This document shows, piece after piece, positions 7,681-16,752 of a stretch of DNA of 64,000 bases. Where the stretch lies: positions 5,084,001 through 5,148,000 of the forward strand of contig NZ_CP059724.1 of assembly GCF_022369515.1 (NCBI RefSeq). Reading direction: 5' to 3'. Below the pieces are notes generated by a model. That model was given only the letters and a program-made list of their open reading frames with translations. It was not told where the DNA came from and searched no databases. Source of the stretch: Paenibacillus sp. 19GGS1-52 (GTDB lineage Bacteria > Bacillota > Bacilli > Paenibacillales > Paenibacillaceae). The translations under genes were made by a program, and so were the position numbers. The stretch's first letter is position 1; each line of letters starts with the position of its first letter.

Positions 7681-9621
7681 TTAAGAGATTACGCGATTGG
7701 CAATTTCCTGGACTAAGGATTCAATGACTTCATCCAGCGGTTTGGCTCCAAGATCACCTTCGCCGCGCTTGCGGATGGACACCGTTCCAGCATTTTGCTC
7801 GTTCTCACCGATTACGAACATGTAAGGCAGCTTCTCCAGCTGTGCTTCACGAATCTTGTAGCCAAGCTTCTCATTGCGCAGATCCGCTTCAGCAGAAATT
7901 CCGCGGCGGCGCAGCTTGTCAGTAACTTCATTCGCATAATCATCAAAAGCCGTAGAAACGGGAATAACCTTGACCTGCTGAGGAGACAACCAAAGCGGCA
8001 ATGCACCGGCAAAATTCTCCAGCAAAAAGGCTACGAAACGTTCCATAGTTCCCAGAATTCCGCGATGCAGCACGACCGGACGATGTTTTTGACCGTCATC
8101 ACCTACATATTCCAGTTCAAAGCGTTCTGGCAGCAGGAAGTCGATCTGAGCAGTAGACAAAGTTTCTTCCTTGCCCAATACAGTCTTGATCTGCACATCC
8201 AGCTTCGGTCCGTAAAAGGCTGCTTCGCCTTCTGCTTCGTAGAATGGCAAGCCGGCTTCCTCTACAACCTCACGCAGCATCCGTTGCGCAGTCTCCCACA
8301 TCTCATCGTTCTGGAAGTATTTCTCGGTATCCTTAGGATCACGGTAGGATAAACGGAAGCGATAATCATGAATTCCAAAGTCACTGTAGACTTGCTTGAT
8401 CAACTCGATTACACGAGTAAATTCACCCTTGATTTGATCCAGTCGACAGAAAATATGTGCATCGTTCAAAGTCATAGAGCGAACACGGTGCAGACCTGTC
8501 AGAGCTCCGGACATTTCGTAACGATGCTGAATGCCAAGCTCGGCAATCCGGATCGGCAGATCACGGTAGCTATGCATGGAGCTCTTATAAATCATCATAT
8601 GATGAGGGCAGTTCATTGGACGAAGCACAAACTCCTCATTATCAATGGTCATTTTTGGAAACATATCCTCTTGGTAATGCTCCCAGTGCCCAGAAGTCTT
8701 ATACAATTCTACATTCCCAAGCACCGGAGTATAGACATGCTGATATCCCAGGCTGGCTTCGAGGTCAACGATATAGCGTTCCAGAATACTGCGCACCTTG
8801 GCACCCTTTGGCAACCAAATCGGTAGTCCTTGACCCACTAGATTATTAAAAGTAAAGATTTCCAGCTCTTTGCCCAGCTTGCGGTGGTCACGTTTCTTCG
8901 CTTCCTCAAGCAGACGTAGATGCTCTTCCAGCTGTGCTTTTTTGAACCAGGCTGTGCCATATATCCGTTGCATCATCTTGTTCTTGCTGTCGCCGCGCCA
9001 GTAAGCACCCGCTACGCTCATCAACTTGAACACTTTGATCTTGGAAGTAGATGGCAGATGCGGACCACGACACAGGTCGAAGAACTCACCCTGTTCATAA
9101 ATAGTGATCACGCTCTCCTCCGGCAGACCCTCGATTAGTTCCAGCTTATAGGGATCTCCCAGTTCGCCAAAAATGTCCAAAGCTTCCTTGCGGCTAACTT
9201 CTTTACGTACGATCGGCAGATTCTCGGAAACAATACGTTCCATTTCCTTCTCTATCTTTAACAGATCTTCCGGATTCAGTGGATGCTCCAGATCCATATC
9301 GTAGAAGAAGCCATCTTCAATCACCGGACCCACACCAAGCTTAACTTCTTTAGTTCCGAACAGCCGTCTAACCGCCTGGGCCATCAAATGAGCTGTACTG
9401 TGACGCATAACTTCCAGACCTTCCGGCGAATCCAAAATCACGATTTCTACCAGTGCGCCCTCTTCTAGTGGAGTTGATAAATCCACGACGATCCCGTTCA
9501 ATTTACCTGCCGCCGCATTCTTGCGGAGCCCGCTGCTGATAGAAGCGGCTACATCATCGATACTGCTGCCGTCTGCGTATTCCCGGACTGAGCCGTCCGG
9601 AAGCTTAATACTAACTGTCAT
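7681..9621 (-). CDS. thrS: Threonyl-tRNA synthetase
   Basis: The 646-residue class II synthetase has the full bacterial set: TGS domain (1-62), editing domain with [10 protein letters not shown], the CRGPHLP motif, a catalytic core with zinc-site residues around MNCPHHMM and motif 2/3 sequences, and a C-terminal anticodon-binding domain. It charges tRNA-Thr and edits misacylated Ser. The ATG at 9621 follows GAGGAG. A sigma-A promoter and a T-box leader lie upstream, so expression should respond to uncharged tRNA-Thr. Confidence 0.98.
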   Translation of the reverse strand: MTVSIKLPDGSVREYADGSSIDDVAASISSGLRKNAAAGKLNGIVVDLSTPLEEGALVEIVILDSPEGLEVMRHSTAHLMAQAVRRLFGTKEVKLGVGPVIEDGFFYDMDLEHPLNPEDLLKIEKEMERIVSENLPIVRKEVSRKEALDIFGELGDPYKLELIEGLPEESVITIYEQGEFFDLCRGPHLPSTSKIKVFKLMSVAGAYWRGDSKNKMMQRIYGTAWFKKAQLEEHLRLLEEAKKRDHRKLGKELEIFTFNNLVGQGLPIWLPKGAKVRSILERYIVDLEASLGYQHVYTPVLGNVELYKTSGHWEHYQEDMFPKMTIDNEEFVLRPMNCPHHMMIYKSSMHSYRDLPIRIAELGIQHRYEMSGALTGLHRVRSMTLNDAHIFCRLDQIKGEFTRVIELIKQVYSDFGIHDYRFRLSYRDPKDTEKYFQNDEMWETAQRMLREVVEEAGLPFYEAEGEAAFYGPKLDVQIKTVLGKEETLSTAQIDFLLPERFELEYVGDDGQKHRPVVLHRGILGTMERFVAFLLENFAGALPLWLSPQQVKVIPVSTAFDDYANEVTDKLRRRGISAEADLRNEKLGYKIREAQLEKLPYMFVIGENEQNAGTVSIRKRGEGDLGAKPLDEVIESLVQEIANRVIS

Positions 9622-9700
9622 AATGTTTCACTCCTCTTAGTATGGTTAGCCTATGCAATCGGCCGCTTACTGCTTGCGGAACGGAAATATCCACGCATAC

Positions 9701-9985
9701 AAAAAACACCCGTCCCGCAAAGGGACGAGTGATTGCACCCGTGGTTCCACCCAAATTCGACTCTCTCTGCTCCGCTAAACAAGCAGCCACCAGAGATAAA
9801 TCCTTCTTAAGCATGGGAATAACGGCCATGAACCGGCGGTTCTTACTATCCCACTTAGGGATTTCATAACCGCAGCTACAAAGGGGTAAATCAAAAGCCG
9901 GCACCGGAGGAAATTACAGCCTGCGTTTCCTCTCTCTGAACGGTCCTGAACGATCGACTCATATCTTTGTCGAAGCTATTAACGT
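9701..9985 (-). ncRNA. T-box leader of thrS with terminator
   Basis: The minus-strand leader contains the conserved T-box word TTGGGTGGAACCACGGGTG (9739-9757). An intrinsic terminator, CGTCCC pairing with GGGACG and ending in TTTTTT, lies at 9701-9732. The upstream part contains AGAGAGGAAACGC-type stem I sequence. Uncharged tRNA is known to stabilise the antiterminator in this class. I did not assign the specifier codon with certainty. Confidence 0.93.
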
Positions 9986-9996
9986 GAATTACGGTA

Positions 9997-10026
9997 ATTA
10001 TAAGTCTGCACTCTCTGCTTAGTCAA
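9997..10026 (-). promoter_or_regulatory. Sigma-A promoter of thrS
   Basis: TTGACT (10026-10021) and TATAAT (10002-9997) are 18 bases apart, a near-consensus vegetative promoter just upstream of the T-box leader. Confidence 0.75.
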
Positions 10027-10066
10027 GTCGGAAGATCGCCCGAAATGTCGAAAGTATAGATATAAG

Positions 10067-10237
10067 CTAATCTTCCTGGCGTTTTCTTTCAGGCAAGCGG
10101 CCTGCGCGCTTCAAAGATTCACGCAGCAAGTACTCAATATGTCCGTTTACGCTGCGTAATTCATCTACTGCCCAACGCTCCAGCGCTTCGTGCAGATCGG
10201 GATCGATCCGCAGCGGAAAGCTTTTCTTGGCCGCCAT
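10067..10237 (-). CDS. Small Arc-like ribbon-helix-helix protein, 56 residues
   Basis: The ATG at 10237 follows a GGAGGTG site that begins right at the end of the SPFH gene. The product starts [23 protein letters not shown] and continues with a second helix rich in Glu, Leu and Arg. The single N-terminal beta strand (FPLRID) and following helices match Arc/MetJ ribbon-helix-helix proteins, which bind DNA as dimers. The 12-base gap to the SPFH gene indicates one transcript. A likely role is autoregulation of that operon, or an adaptor function; the partner gene gives no direct evidence. Confidence 0.8.
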   Translation of the reverse strand: MAAKKSFPLRIDPDLHEALERWAVDELRSVNGHIEYLLRESLKRAGRLPERKRQED

Positions 10238-10249
10238 GATACACCTCCT

Positions 10250-11092
10250 TTAGTACAACGATCCGGCGTTAATCACCGGACTCGCTCCGCGTTCCGACAC
10301 TATGGCCACCATCAGATTGTTGATCATCGCTGCTTTACGTTCTTCGTCGAGCTCTACAATGCCATCTGACTTGAGCTTCTTGATGGCCATATCCACCATC
10401 CCAACAGCACCCTCCACGATAATCTGCCGTGCAGCCAGAATGGCAGATGCCTGTTGACGCTGCAGCATTGTGCTGGCGATTTCAGTCGCATAGGCTAGAT
10501 GTGTCAGCCGTGCTTCAATAACTTCTACACCGGACAACGACAACCGTTCCTGCAACTCTCCTGCCAGTTCTTTAGCAATTTCATCGGCATTGGCCCGCAG
10601 AGACATGCCAGTTTCATTGAAGTTATCGTACGGATACTTACTAGCTACATGGCGCAGTGCGGTCTCACTCTGGATCTCTACAAAAGCCATATATTTATCT
10701 ACATCGAACAATGCTTTGGCTGAATTAATGACTTTGAATACGATAACTGCGGCAATTTCAACCGGATTACCTTCAACATCGTTGACCTTCAGCATGGCGC
10801 TGTTAAAGTTACGTACTCTAAGTGAGACTGTCTTACGAACACTAAATGGAATAACTGCAAATAACCCGCTACTCACGATCGTCCCCACATATTGGCCAAA
10901 AAAAGTCACTACGACTGACTTATTTGGCTGCACAACAGTTATGCTGGTTAACAGCACTGCAGCTAATACGAATAGGATGACTGGCACCGTAATATACTCC
11001 TGAACAGCACCGTAAATCCCCCCCGCCAAACAGACAGCAATTAAAGCAATGACCCAGAAACCACTAACCGGATGCAGCGTTTTCTCCTTCAT
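10250..11092 (-). CDS. SPFH/Band 7-domain membrane protein
   Basis: I start this 280-residue protein at the ATG at 11092, six bases after GGGGGAG; the frame stays open to a TTG at 11107. Two adjacent membrane helices (about 10-60) precede an SPFH domain. Typical features are [19 protein letters not shown], the [16 protein letters not shown] strand region and an alpha-helical [24 protein letters not shown] segment. SPFH proteins scaffold membrane microdomains and often partner with proteases. It shares a transcript with a small ribbon-helix-helix protein, and its promoter region holds two inverted repeats. Confidence 0.88.
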   Translation of the reverse strand: MKEKTLHPVSGFWVIALIAVCLAGGIYGAVQEYITVPVILFVLAAVLLTSITVVQPNKSVVVTFFGQYVGTIVSSGLFAVIPFSVRKTVSLRVRNFNSAMLKVNDVEGNPVEIAAVIVFKVINSAKALFDVDKYMAFVEIQSETALRHVASKYPYDNFNETGMSLRANADEIAKELAGELQERLSLSGVEVIEARLTHLAYATEIASTMLQRQQASAILAARQIIVEGAVGMVDMAIKKLKSDGIVELDEERKAAMINNLMVAIVSERGASPVINAGSLY

Positions 11093-11120
11093 AAAATACT
11101 CCCCCAAGAAGATATAGTTT

Positions 11121-11173
11121 TGATATGATTATGATATCACTTATGGTTTAAATTGTAAATCAATAATTTAAAC
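11121..11173. promoter_or_regulatory. Paired inverted repeats in the SPFH promoter
   Basis: TGATAT/ATATCA (11121-11126, 11134-11139; 7-base spacer) and GTTTAAATT/AATTTAAAC (11146-11154, 11165-11173; 10-base spacer) lie 30-80 bases upstream of the SPFH start. Both are perfect and AT-rich. Inverted sites like these are usual for ribbon-helix-helix repressors, so autoregulation by the 56-residue protein is plausible. Confidence 0.4.
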
Positions 11174-11229
11174 ATTTCAAGTACTTATTCATGATTTTAA
11201 ACCACAACTTCTTTCAGCCGAGAGGGCAC

Positions 11230-11425
11230 AAGCCAGAACCGGACTAAAAATCCGCTATTTGCTCAAAATCAGGCCCTTTGCTAGTTTGGTGGACACCAGC
11301 GACGCTATTAACATAATTCCTTCCTAAAAGAACCTATTGTTGTTTCAATAGTGTCTCCTAAGTCCGCTCCCTGTTCCCTATCCACCCTCGAAAGTGAAAT
11401 AGTGGCTCTATAGTCCACCAAGTTT
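11230..11425. repeat. Array of degenerate repeats, family GGACTnnnGAnnCRCTATT
   Basis: Four diverged copies occur, two in each orientation: GGACTAAAAATCCGCTATTT (from 11240), GGACACCAGCGACGCTATT (from 11291), and reverse copies ending at about 11376 and 11419. The array fills most of the gap between the SPFH gene and the mqnC terminator. No open frame looks real here. Confidence 0.5.
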
Positions 11426-11454
11426 GAACCGCAACTATTCATGTTCTGGTATCA

Positions 11455-11511
11455 TAAAAAACGCTTGCCGATCCATAATCTCTATTTAAGAGATTGATGG
11501 TCAGCAAGCGT
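11455..11511 (-). terminator. Terminator of mqnC
   Basis: A long hairpin, ACGCTTGC with GCAAGCGT plus an inner AATCTCT/AGAGATT stem, is followed on the minus strand by TTTTTT. It lies 34 bases past the mqnC stop. Confidence 0.8.
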
Positions 11512-11544
11512 GTATTTAAATCTTTAAATTCCTATCCAGTTCGT

Positions 11545-12681
11545 TTAGTTCTGCATCACAAAATCATTATCGATCTTGGCATTGGCATCATCGAATACCC
11601 GCAGGATATCGTAGCGTGTATTGCGCTGCGCCGGGATTTTGCCAGCTTCACGGATCAACTGGGTGATGGATTCGATATTCACTTTATAAACGGCGCCGGC
11701 TGAAGAGACTACATTTTCTTCAATCATCGTGCTGCCGAAATCATTGCAGCCGTATTGAAGGGAAAGCTTGCCAACATCTGGGCCCATGGTTACCCATGAA
11801 GACTGGAAGTTCTTAATATTATCCAGCACCAACCGACTGATCGCAACGGTCTTCAAATACTCTTCAGGCGTCTGTCTGTCCAGTTTAAGGTTAGTGTTAT
11901 CTGGCTGGAACGTCCACGAAATAAAGGCTAGAAACCCTTCGGAGTCATATTTATTGGCAATACACTCATCCTGCGCCTCGCGTACACGCAGTAGATGCAG
12001 CGCTCGTTCCTCCATGCTCTCACCTAAACCAATTACCATCGTTGCCGTCGTATTCATTCCTATTTTATGCGCCGTTTGCATTACATCCATCCACTCACGC
12101 CAAGTGCCTTTGAGACGACTAATCTTACGGCGGGTACGGTCATCAAGAATTTCCGCACCACCTCCCGGCAGAGAATCCAGACCGGCAGCATGAATCTCGC
12201 GCACTACCTCTTCAAGGCTTAATCCAGATACTTCCTTCATCTTCATAATTTCTGCAGGAGAGAAGGAATGCATGGTTATGTCCGGGAACCGCTGCTTAAT
12301 TCCACGCAGTAAATCCGTATAATAACTAAATGGCAGATTCGGATTGGTGCCACCCTGCATCAGGATTTCCGTACCATCAACAGCAATCGTATCGGAGATT
12401 TTCTGGAATATGGTCTCATCCGGAAGCACATACCCCTCGGCCGAACCTGGTGCGCGGTAGAACGCACAGAAGCGACAATACACATCGCATACATTCGTAT
12501 AATTAATATTGCGGCCGATTACAAACGTAGTCACTGGGTCCGGGTGCCAGCGCTCCATAATTGTATTCGCAGCTGCGCCCATCTTCTCAATTTCATTGCT
12601 CTCGAATAGTCTGACAGTGTCTTCCAATTGCAGACGTTCACCCTTCAGCGTCTTCTCCAGAATTAGGTCTATCGCACTCAT
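11545..12681 (-). CDS. mqnC: Cyclic dehypoxanthine futalosine synthase (radical SAM)
   Basis: From the ATG at 12681 (after GGGAGG) the product is 378 residues. The radical SAM cluster motif CX3CX2C is at Cys65, Cys69 and Cys72 (CDVYCRFC), with the MQGGTNP and HSFSPAEI motifs of the MqnC/CofH family downstream. MqnC closes the ring of dehypoxanthine futalosine in the futalosine route to menaquinone. The gene stands alone here, with its own terminator. MqnE and CofH are related; the MqnC call rests on length and the overall MqnC-like sequence. Confidence 0.9.
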   Translation of the reverse strand: MSAIDLILEKTLKGERLQLEDTVRLFESNEIEKMGAAANTIMERWHPDPVTTFVIGRNINYTNVCDVYCRFCAFYRAPGSAEGYVLPDETIFQKISDTIAVDGTEILMQGGTNPNLPFSYYTDLLRGIKQRFPDITMHSFSPAEIMKMKEVSGLSLEEVVREIHAAGLDSLPGGGAEILDDRTRRKISRLKGTWREWMDVMQTAHKIGMNTTATMVIGLGESMEERALHLLRVREAQDECIANKYDSEGFLAFISWTFQPDNTNLKLDRQTPEEYLKTVAISRLVLDNIKNFQSSWVTMGPDVGKLSLQYGCNDFGSTMIEENVVSSAGAVYKVNIESITQLIREAGKIPAQRNTRYDILRVFDDANAKIDNDFVMQN

Positions 12682-12795
12682 CGTTTGCAGCCTCCCTCTA
12701 AGCCCATAACTGTATGGCAGATTGATTAAATTTGTACAACTTATGAACAAGTTCGTTCTCCATCGTATCACAATCTGAGCGGCTTGAAAAACAAT

Positions 12796-13968
12796 TTACA
12801 ACTTGACGCAAGCTCCTACTAAAGCCTGCTCCAGATCAGCAAGCAGATCCTCAATAGCTTCTAGACCTACTGAGAAGCGCAGCAGTCCGTCCGTAATTCC
12901 ACGAGCAGCGCGGACCTCTGCACCCATAGCCGCATGGGACATCATTGCTGGATAAGAGAGAATACTCTCCACCGCTCCGAGACTTACAGCTACCAGAGGA
13001 ATGGTGACCAGATTCAGTACAGCCTTGGCTCGTGCGCCAGATCCTACATCAAATGAGACGACAGCACCATAACCACTGGATTGTCGTTCATGAACCTCAC
13101 GCCCGGGGTGATTCTCCAGTCCGGGATAATAAACAGCCTCGATATCACTGCGATTCTCCAACCATTTAGCCAGCGCTATCGCACTCTTCTCGCTATGCAC
13201 CATCCGTGCTTCCAGAGTCTTCATACCGCGCATTAGCAGCCAGCTCTCCTGTGGAGCAAGGACCGTACCGAGTCCGTTTTGCAGCATTTTCATCTGAGCA
13301 CTGAGTTCTGCTGTACGAGTTACAGCGAGACCGGCCAGCACATCGCTATGGCCACCGAGAAATTTCGTTGCACTGTGCAGCACGATATCCACACCTAGTT
13401 CTATTGGCCGCTGATAATAAGGAGTCATGAATGTATTGTCGAGAATCGTGAGTAAATCATGGCTCTGCGCCCACTCGCAAACGGCGGAGATATCCGTTAT
13501 TCTCAGGGTTGGATTTGACGGAGTTTCCATATATACCGCTTTGGTATTGGATTGCAGTGCTGCCTTTACCAGCTCAATATTCGTCATATCTACAAAGGTG
13601 CTTTGAATATTAAAACGGTTCAGAATCATCGTTAGCAATCGGTATGTACCACCATATACGTCCTCCGTAACAATGACATGATCCCCGGAAGACAATAGCA
13701 AAAAGGTGCTGGAAATCGCTGCCATGCCTGACGCAAAGGCAAAACCACGATCTCCCCCCTCCAGAACAGCAATATAGTCCTCCAAAGCCTGGCGGGTAGG
13801 ATTACCCGACCGGCTGTAATCATGAAGCGGAGGATTGTAGATGTCCTCATGATGGAACGTGGACGCCTGATAGATCGGCACGCTGGAAGCTCCAGTTGTT
13901 TTGTCGATTTCCGCACCGAAATGCAGCAATCTGGTGCCAAATTTCAGCTTGTCCTTGTTGTCACTCAT
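12796..13968 (-). CDS. metC: Trans-sulfuration PLP enzyme, cystathionine beta-lyase type
   Basis: The 390-residue Cys/Met-metabolism PLP enzyme has the cofactor lysine at Lys202 in HSATKFLGGHSD. The YSRSGNPTR and ETPSNPTL motifs are also present. It overlaps the stop of the upstream related gene by four bases (ATGA) and ends the metA-metI-metC transcript. In Bacillus the equivalent partner of MetI is MetC, which cleaves cystathionine to homocysteine. A gamma-lyase activity cannot be excluded from sequence alone. The S-box upstream of metA should control it. Confidence 0.85.
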   Translation of the reverse strand: MSDNKDKLKFGTRLLHFGAEIDKTTGASSVPIYQASTFHHEDIYNPPLHDYSRSGNPTRQALEDYIAVLEGGDRGFAFASGMAAISSTFLLLSSGDHVIVTEDVYGGTYRLLTMILNRFNIQSTFVDMTNIELVKAALQSNTKAVYMETPSNPTLRITDISAVCEWAQSHDLLTILDNTFMTPYYQRPIELGVDIVLHSATKFLGGHSDVLAGLAVTRTAELSAQMKMLQNGLGTVLAPQESWLLMRGMKTLEARMVHSEKSAIALAKWLENRSDIEAVYYPGLENHPGREVHERQSSGYGAVVSFDVGSGARAKAVLNLVTIPLVAVSLGAVESILSYPAMMSHAAMGAEVRAARGITDGLLRFSVGLEAIEDLLADLEQALVGACVKL

Positions 13969-15161
13969 CCTTGCTGACCTCCTTGAGTTATACCCTCCTC
14001 AAGCTCGATGCGGGCTGCTTCCAGTGCATTTCCAAGATCAGCGATCAAATCGCTGGCATGTTCAATGCCGACGGAGAAGCGCAGCAGGCGATCATCCACA
14101 CCGACCGCATCGCGAATTTCCACAGGGATATCAGCATGAGTCTGCACGGCCGGATAGGTCATAAGCGATTCCACACCGCCAAGGCTCTCGGCGAAGGCAA
14201 TCAGACGGATATGGCGAAGCAGCGGCTCAACGTATTTGGCATCTTTTACCTTAAAGGAGAAAATACCGGTGTTGCCCGAAGACTGGCGGTTCTGAATCTC
14301 ATAGCCGGGATGATCCGGCAGGCCCGGATGGAATACTTCCGCTATTGCCTTGTGATGCAGCAGATAGTGAGCCAATGCCAGCGCATTGCTCTCATGCCGC
14401 TCCATCCGCAGCGCCAGTGTCTTCATGCCTCTCATTAGCTGATAGCTATCAGTAGGTCCCAGTACAGCACCAATGGAATTGTGCAGCATAGCCATTTCCG
14501 TTGATAATTCGCTCCCTTTCGTTACTATAAGCCCAGCCAACACATCGTTATGTCCGCCCAAATATTTAGTCGCACTATGGACAACAATGTCCGCACCCAG
14601 CTCTATAGGCCGTTGAAAGAAAGGAGTGAGCAGCGTATTATCCACAATCGTGAGCATATTATGCTGGCGGGCCCATGTACACACCGCCTGAATATCCGTA
14701 ATCATCATCAGCGGATTCGTCGGTGTTTCGATAAATACGGCTTTAGTATTGGGACGACGAGTGGCTTCTAGTGCCTCCAGATCATTAGTGTCTACGTAGG
14801 AGGCAGTGATTCCGTATTTGGACAAAATCCGTTCCAGCATCCGATAGGTTCCACCATACAAATCAAGGGAAACAACCAGATGGTCGCCTTGTCCGAATAA
14901 AGAGAAGACTGTCGATAACGCAGCCATACCGGAGCTGCAAGCAAAGCCAACGTCGCCGGATTCCAGCTCAGCTGCGGCATTCTCCAGCACGGAGCGGGTG
15001 GGATTTTTGGTGCGAATATAGTCAAACCCTGTACTTTGTCCTAACCGCGGATGCCTAAAAGCCGTTGACTGATAAATGGGAAAATTAACAGCTCCTGTTG
15101 CCGGGTCTTCCTGCGAACCAATTTGAGCTAATCTGCTTTCAATCCTGAGTTTGTCGTCCAT
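13965..15161 (-). CDS. metI: Cystathionine gamma-synthase / O-acetylhomoserine thiolyase
   Basis: The 398-residue PLP enzyme of the same fold family has cofactor Lys199 in HSATKYLGGHND, plus YIRTKNPTR and ETPTNPLM. It follows metA by 22 bases, and its start is preceded by AGGAGG. In this class acylated homoserine reacts with cysteine (or sulfide). MetA here carries Glu111, so O-acetylhomoserine is the likely substrate. Gene order matches the Bacillus metI-metC pair, and the two proteins are clear paralogues. Confidence 0.88.
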   Translation of the reverse strand: MDDKLRIESRLAQIGSQEDPATGAVNFPIYQSTAFRHPRLGQSTGFDYIRTKNPTRSVLENAAAELESGDVGFACSSGMAALSTVFSLFGQGDHLVVSLDLYGGTYRMLERILSKYGITASYVDTNDLEALEATRRPNTKAVFIETPTNPLMMITDIQAVCTWARQHNMLTIVDNTLLTPFFQRPIELGADIVVHSATKYLGGHNDVLAGLIVTKGSELSTEMAMLHNSIGAVLGPTDSYQLMRGMKTLALRMERHESNALALAHYLLHHKAIAEVFHPGLPDHPGYEIQNRQSSGNTGIFSFKVKDAKYVEPLLRHIRLIAFAESLGGVESLMTYPAVQTHADIPVEIRDAVGVDDRLLRFSVGIEHASDLIADLGNALEAARIELEEGITQGGQQG

Positions 15162-15183
15162 TCTGTAAGCCTCCTAAATAGTA

Positions 15184-16101
15184 TTAAATAATCGGACCAA
15201 TATCGTAAGGGGTCTCCTGATATACATAGTAATTGAGCCAATTAGAGAACAATAAGTTAGCATGCGCGCGCCATATGGCAGGTGGAGTACGAGTAGGATC
15301 ATCCTTAGGATAGTAATGCTTCGGTAATGGCACTTCTAGTCCTTTGGAAATGTCCCGGTCATATTCCCACTTCAGGGAGAAGGGATCATACTCGGAGTGT
15401 CCAGTAGCAAAAATTTGCTTTCCATCGGCAGTTGCTACCAGATAAACACCCGCTTCCTCCGACTCGGCCAGAATCTGCAGGTTCGGATTTGCTTCAATAT
15501 CTGCACGGGAGACATCGGTATGTCTTGAATGTGGCACATGAAACACTTCATCAAAGCCGCGAAGCAGCTTAAAGTTGTTATCACCCAAGGTATGTGGGAA
15601 CACGCCAAAACACTTCTCGGGTAGGATCTCCTTGCGCACTCCGAAGTGATGGTATAATCCTGCCTGTGCTGCCCAACAGATATGCATGGTCGAAGTTACA
15701 TTCTTCTTGCTCCACTCAAAAATTTTCTGCAGTTCTTCCCAATACGTAACATCCTCGAACTCCATCTGTTCCACGGGAGCGCCCGTAACGATGAGCCCAT
15801 CCAAGCGGCGGTGGCTGATTTCGTCAAAGGTTTTATAAAAACTTTTCAGATGCTCCGCTGATGTATTCTTTGAGGTATGAGAACTGGGATGCAGCAGTAT
15901 AACATCTACCTGAAGCGGTGAGTTCCCGATTAAGCGCAGCAACTGGGTTTCTGTGGTTTCCTTGGTGGGCATTAAATTCAATATGGCAATCCTTAATGGA
16001 CGTATATCCTGATGATAAGCCAGGCTTTCATCCATCACAAAAATATTTTCTCCGGATAATATTTCTTTTGCCGGTAAGCTGTCAGGAATTTTGATCGGCA
16101 T
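15184..16101 (-). CDS. metA: Homoserine O-acetyltransferase (MetA family)
   Basis: The 305-residue MetA-type acyltransferase has catalytic Cys142 (HICWAAQ), His235 and Glu237 (ATGHSEYD). Residue 111 is Glu (TGAPVEQ). In this family Glu at 111 is known to favour acetyl-CoA and Gly favours succinyl-CoA, so I call it an acetyltransferase despite the common succinyltransferase label. It is the first enzyme of the methionine branch and opens the operon behind the SAM riboswitch. Its ATG follows AAGGAGTG. Confidence 0.93.
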   Translation of the reverse strand: MPIKIPDSLPAKEILSGENIFVMDESLAYHQDIRPLRIAILNLMPTKETTETQLLRLIGNSPLQVDVILLHPSSHTSKNTSAEHLKSFYKTFDEISHRRLDGLIVTGAPVEQMEFEDVTYWEELQKIFEWSKKNVTSTMHICWAAQAGLYHHFGVRKEILPEKCFGVFPHTLGDNNFKLLRGFDEVFHVPHSRHTDVSRADIEANPNLQILAESEEAGVYLVATADGKQIFATGHSEYDPFSLKWEYDRDISKGLEVPLPKHYYPKDDPTRTPPAIWRAHANLLFSNWLNYYVYQETPYDIGPII

Positions 16102-16163
16102 TGACTTTTCACTCCTTGGCTGAATTTTTGGTTGGTGCTAGGCGAATTGTGGATAAAATAATA

Positions 16164-16352
16164 CAAAAAAGACCCTTCTCGGGACGAGAAAGGTCATATA
16201 GCTACAGTCATATGCGCCTCTCTCATCTGCCAGATAACCTCTGCTTAGGCGAAGAAAACGCCAGCAAAGCTTCCGCAAGAATTAGCACCGTGCGTTCACA
16301 CGCCGGTTGCCGGGTTTCATCGGGCTAGTCCCTCCACCTGCTCTTGATAAGA
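16164..16352 (-). ncRNA. SAM-I (S-box) riboswitch of the met operon
   Basis: The minus strand shows the S-box landmarks in order: CTTATCAAGAG, GGTGGAGGGACT, ATGAAACCCGGCAACC, GGTGCTAATTC and the GATGAGAG segment. A terminator hairpin (CTTTCTCGTCCCGAGAAGGG) ends in TTTTTT at 16165-16170. High SAM should terminate transcription before metA. Confidence 0.96.
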
Positions 16353-16458
16353 TTAAGCTGTATTCAATTAATTTCTTAAAATTCACTTTAAATCATGAAC
16401 CTCCTTTTCGTCAAGTCCATACAATGCTTAAGGGTGCTGAAAATGACAAGAATTTTCC

Positions 16459-16487
16459 TTGAAAGAGGCATACCTCGGCGTTATACT
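16459..16487 (+). promoter_or_regulatory. Sigma-A promoter of the corA leader
   Basis: TTGAAA (16459-16464) and TATACT (16482-16487) are separated by 17 bases. The spacer contains a GAGGCATACCTC inverted repeat. It reads toward corA, with a leader of about 260 bases. Confidence 0.7.
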
Positions 16488-16537
16488 AGACAAGTGTTTC
16501 ATCCCCAAAATGACGAAAAGAAGAGGTGAGAAGAAGG

Positions 16538-16669
16538 ATGGATGGCGACCCAGGTTCGCAGTTAAATGTACAGAATGAGCAACCAGACAGGATTATCATC
16601 AGCTTGCCCGCGGCGGGAGCATCTCTTCTTCATGCCCTCGAACCGTCATTTGGCCTTATGCATGCATAA
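16538..16669 (+). CDS. Possible 43-residue leader peptide upstream of corA
   Basis: ATG at 16538 (weak AAGAAGG site) opens 43 codons ending in TAA at 16667-16669. The product starts MDGDPGSQLNVQNEQPD and has four proline codons and no membrane segment. Its stop codon lies within the hairpin TTATGCATGCATAA, and its last third overlaps the pairing regions of the leader terminator. That arrangement fits a translated leader that controls hairpin choice, as known for Salmonella mgtL/corL. It may also be chance; only the position argues for it. Confidence 0.35.
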   Translation: MDGDPGSQLNVQNEQPDRIIISLPAAGASLLHALEPSFGLMHA

Positions 16670-16693
16670 TGACCCCGGCCAAGCTGATTTTTT
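16599..16693 (+). promoter_or_regulatory. Structured terminator/antiterminator in the corA leader
   Basis: TCAGCTTG (16599-16606) can pair with CAAGCTGA (16680-16687), which is followed directly by TTTTTT (16688-16693). Inside are competing hairpins: GTCATT (16645-16650) with AATGAC (16668-16673), and TTGGCC (16650-16655) with GGCCAA (16677-16682). The second uses bases of both the first hairpin and the basal stem. No M-box or other riboswitch consensus was recognised. Confidence 0.5.
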
Positions 16694-16752
16694 CTCTGTG
16701 CTGTAATTAGCATTTCCCTGAAGAAGATCAGGGATAGAAGGAGTGGAATCAG

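Noticed and set aside
9611-9904. 97-codon frame upstream of thrS
   Set aside because: It lies within the T-box leader and has no supporting codon pattern.
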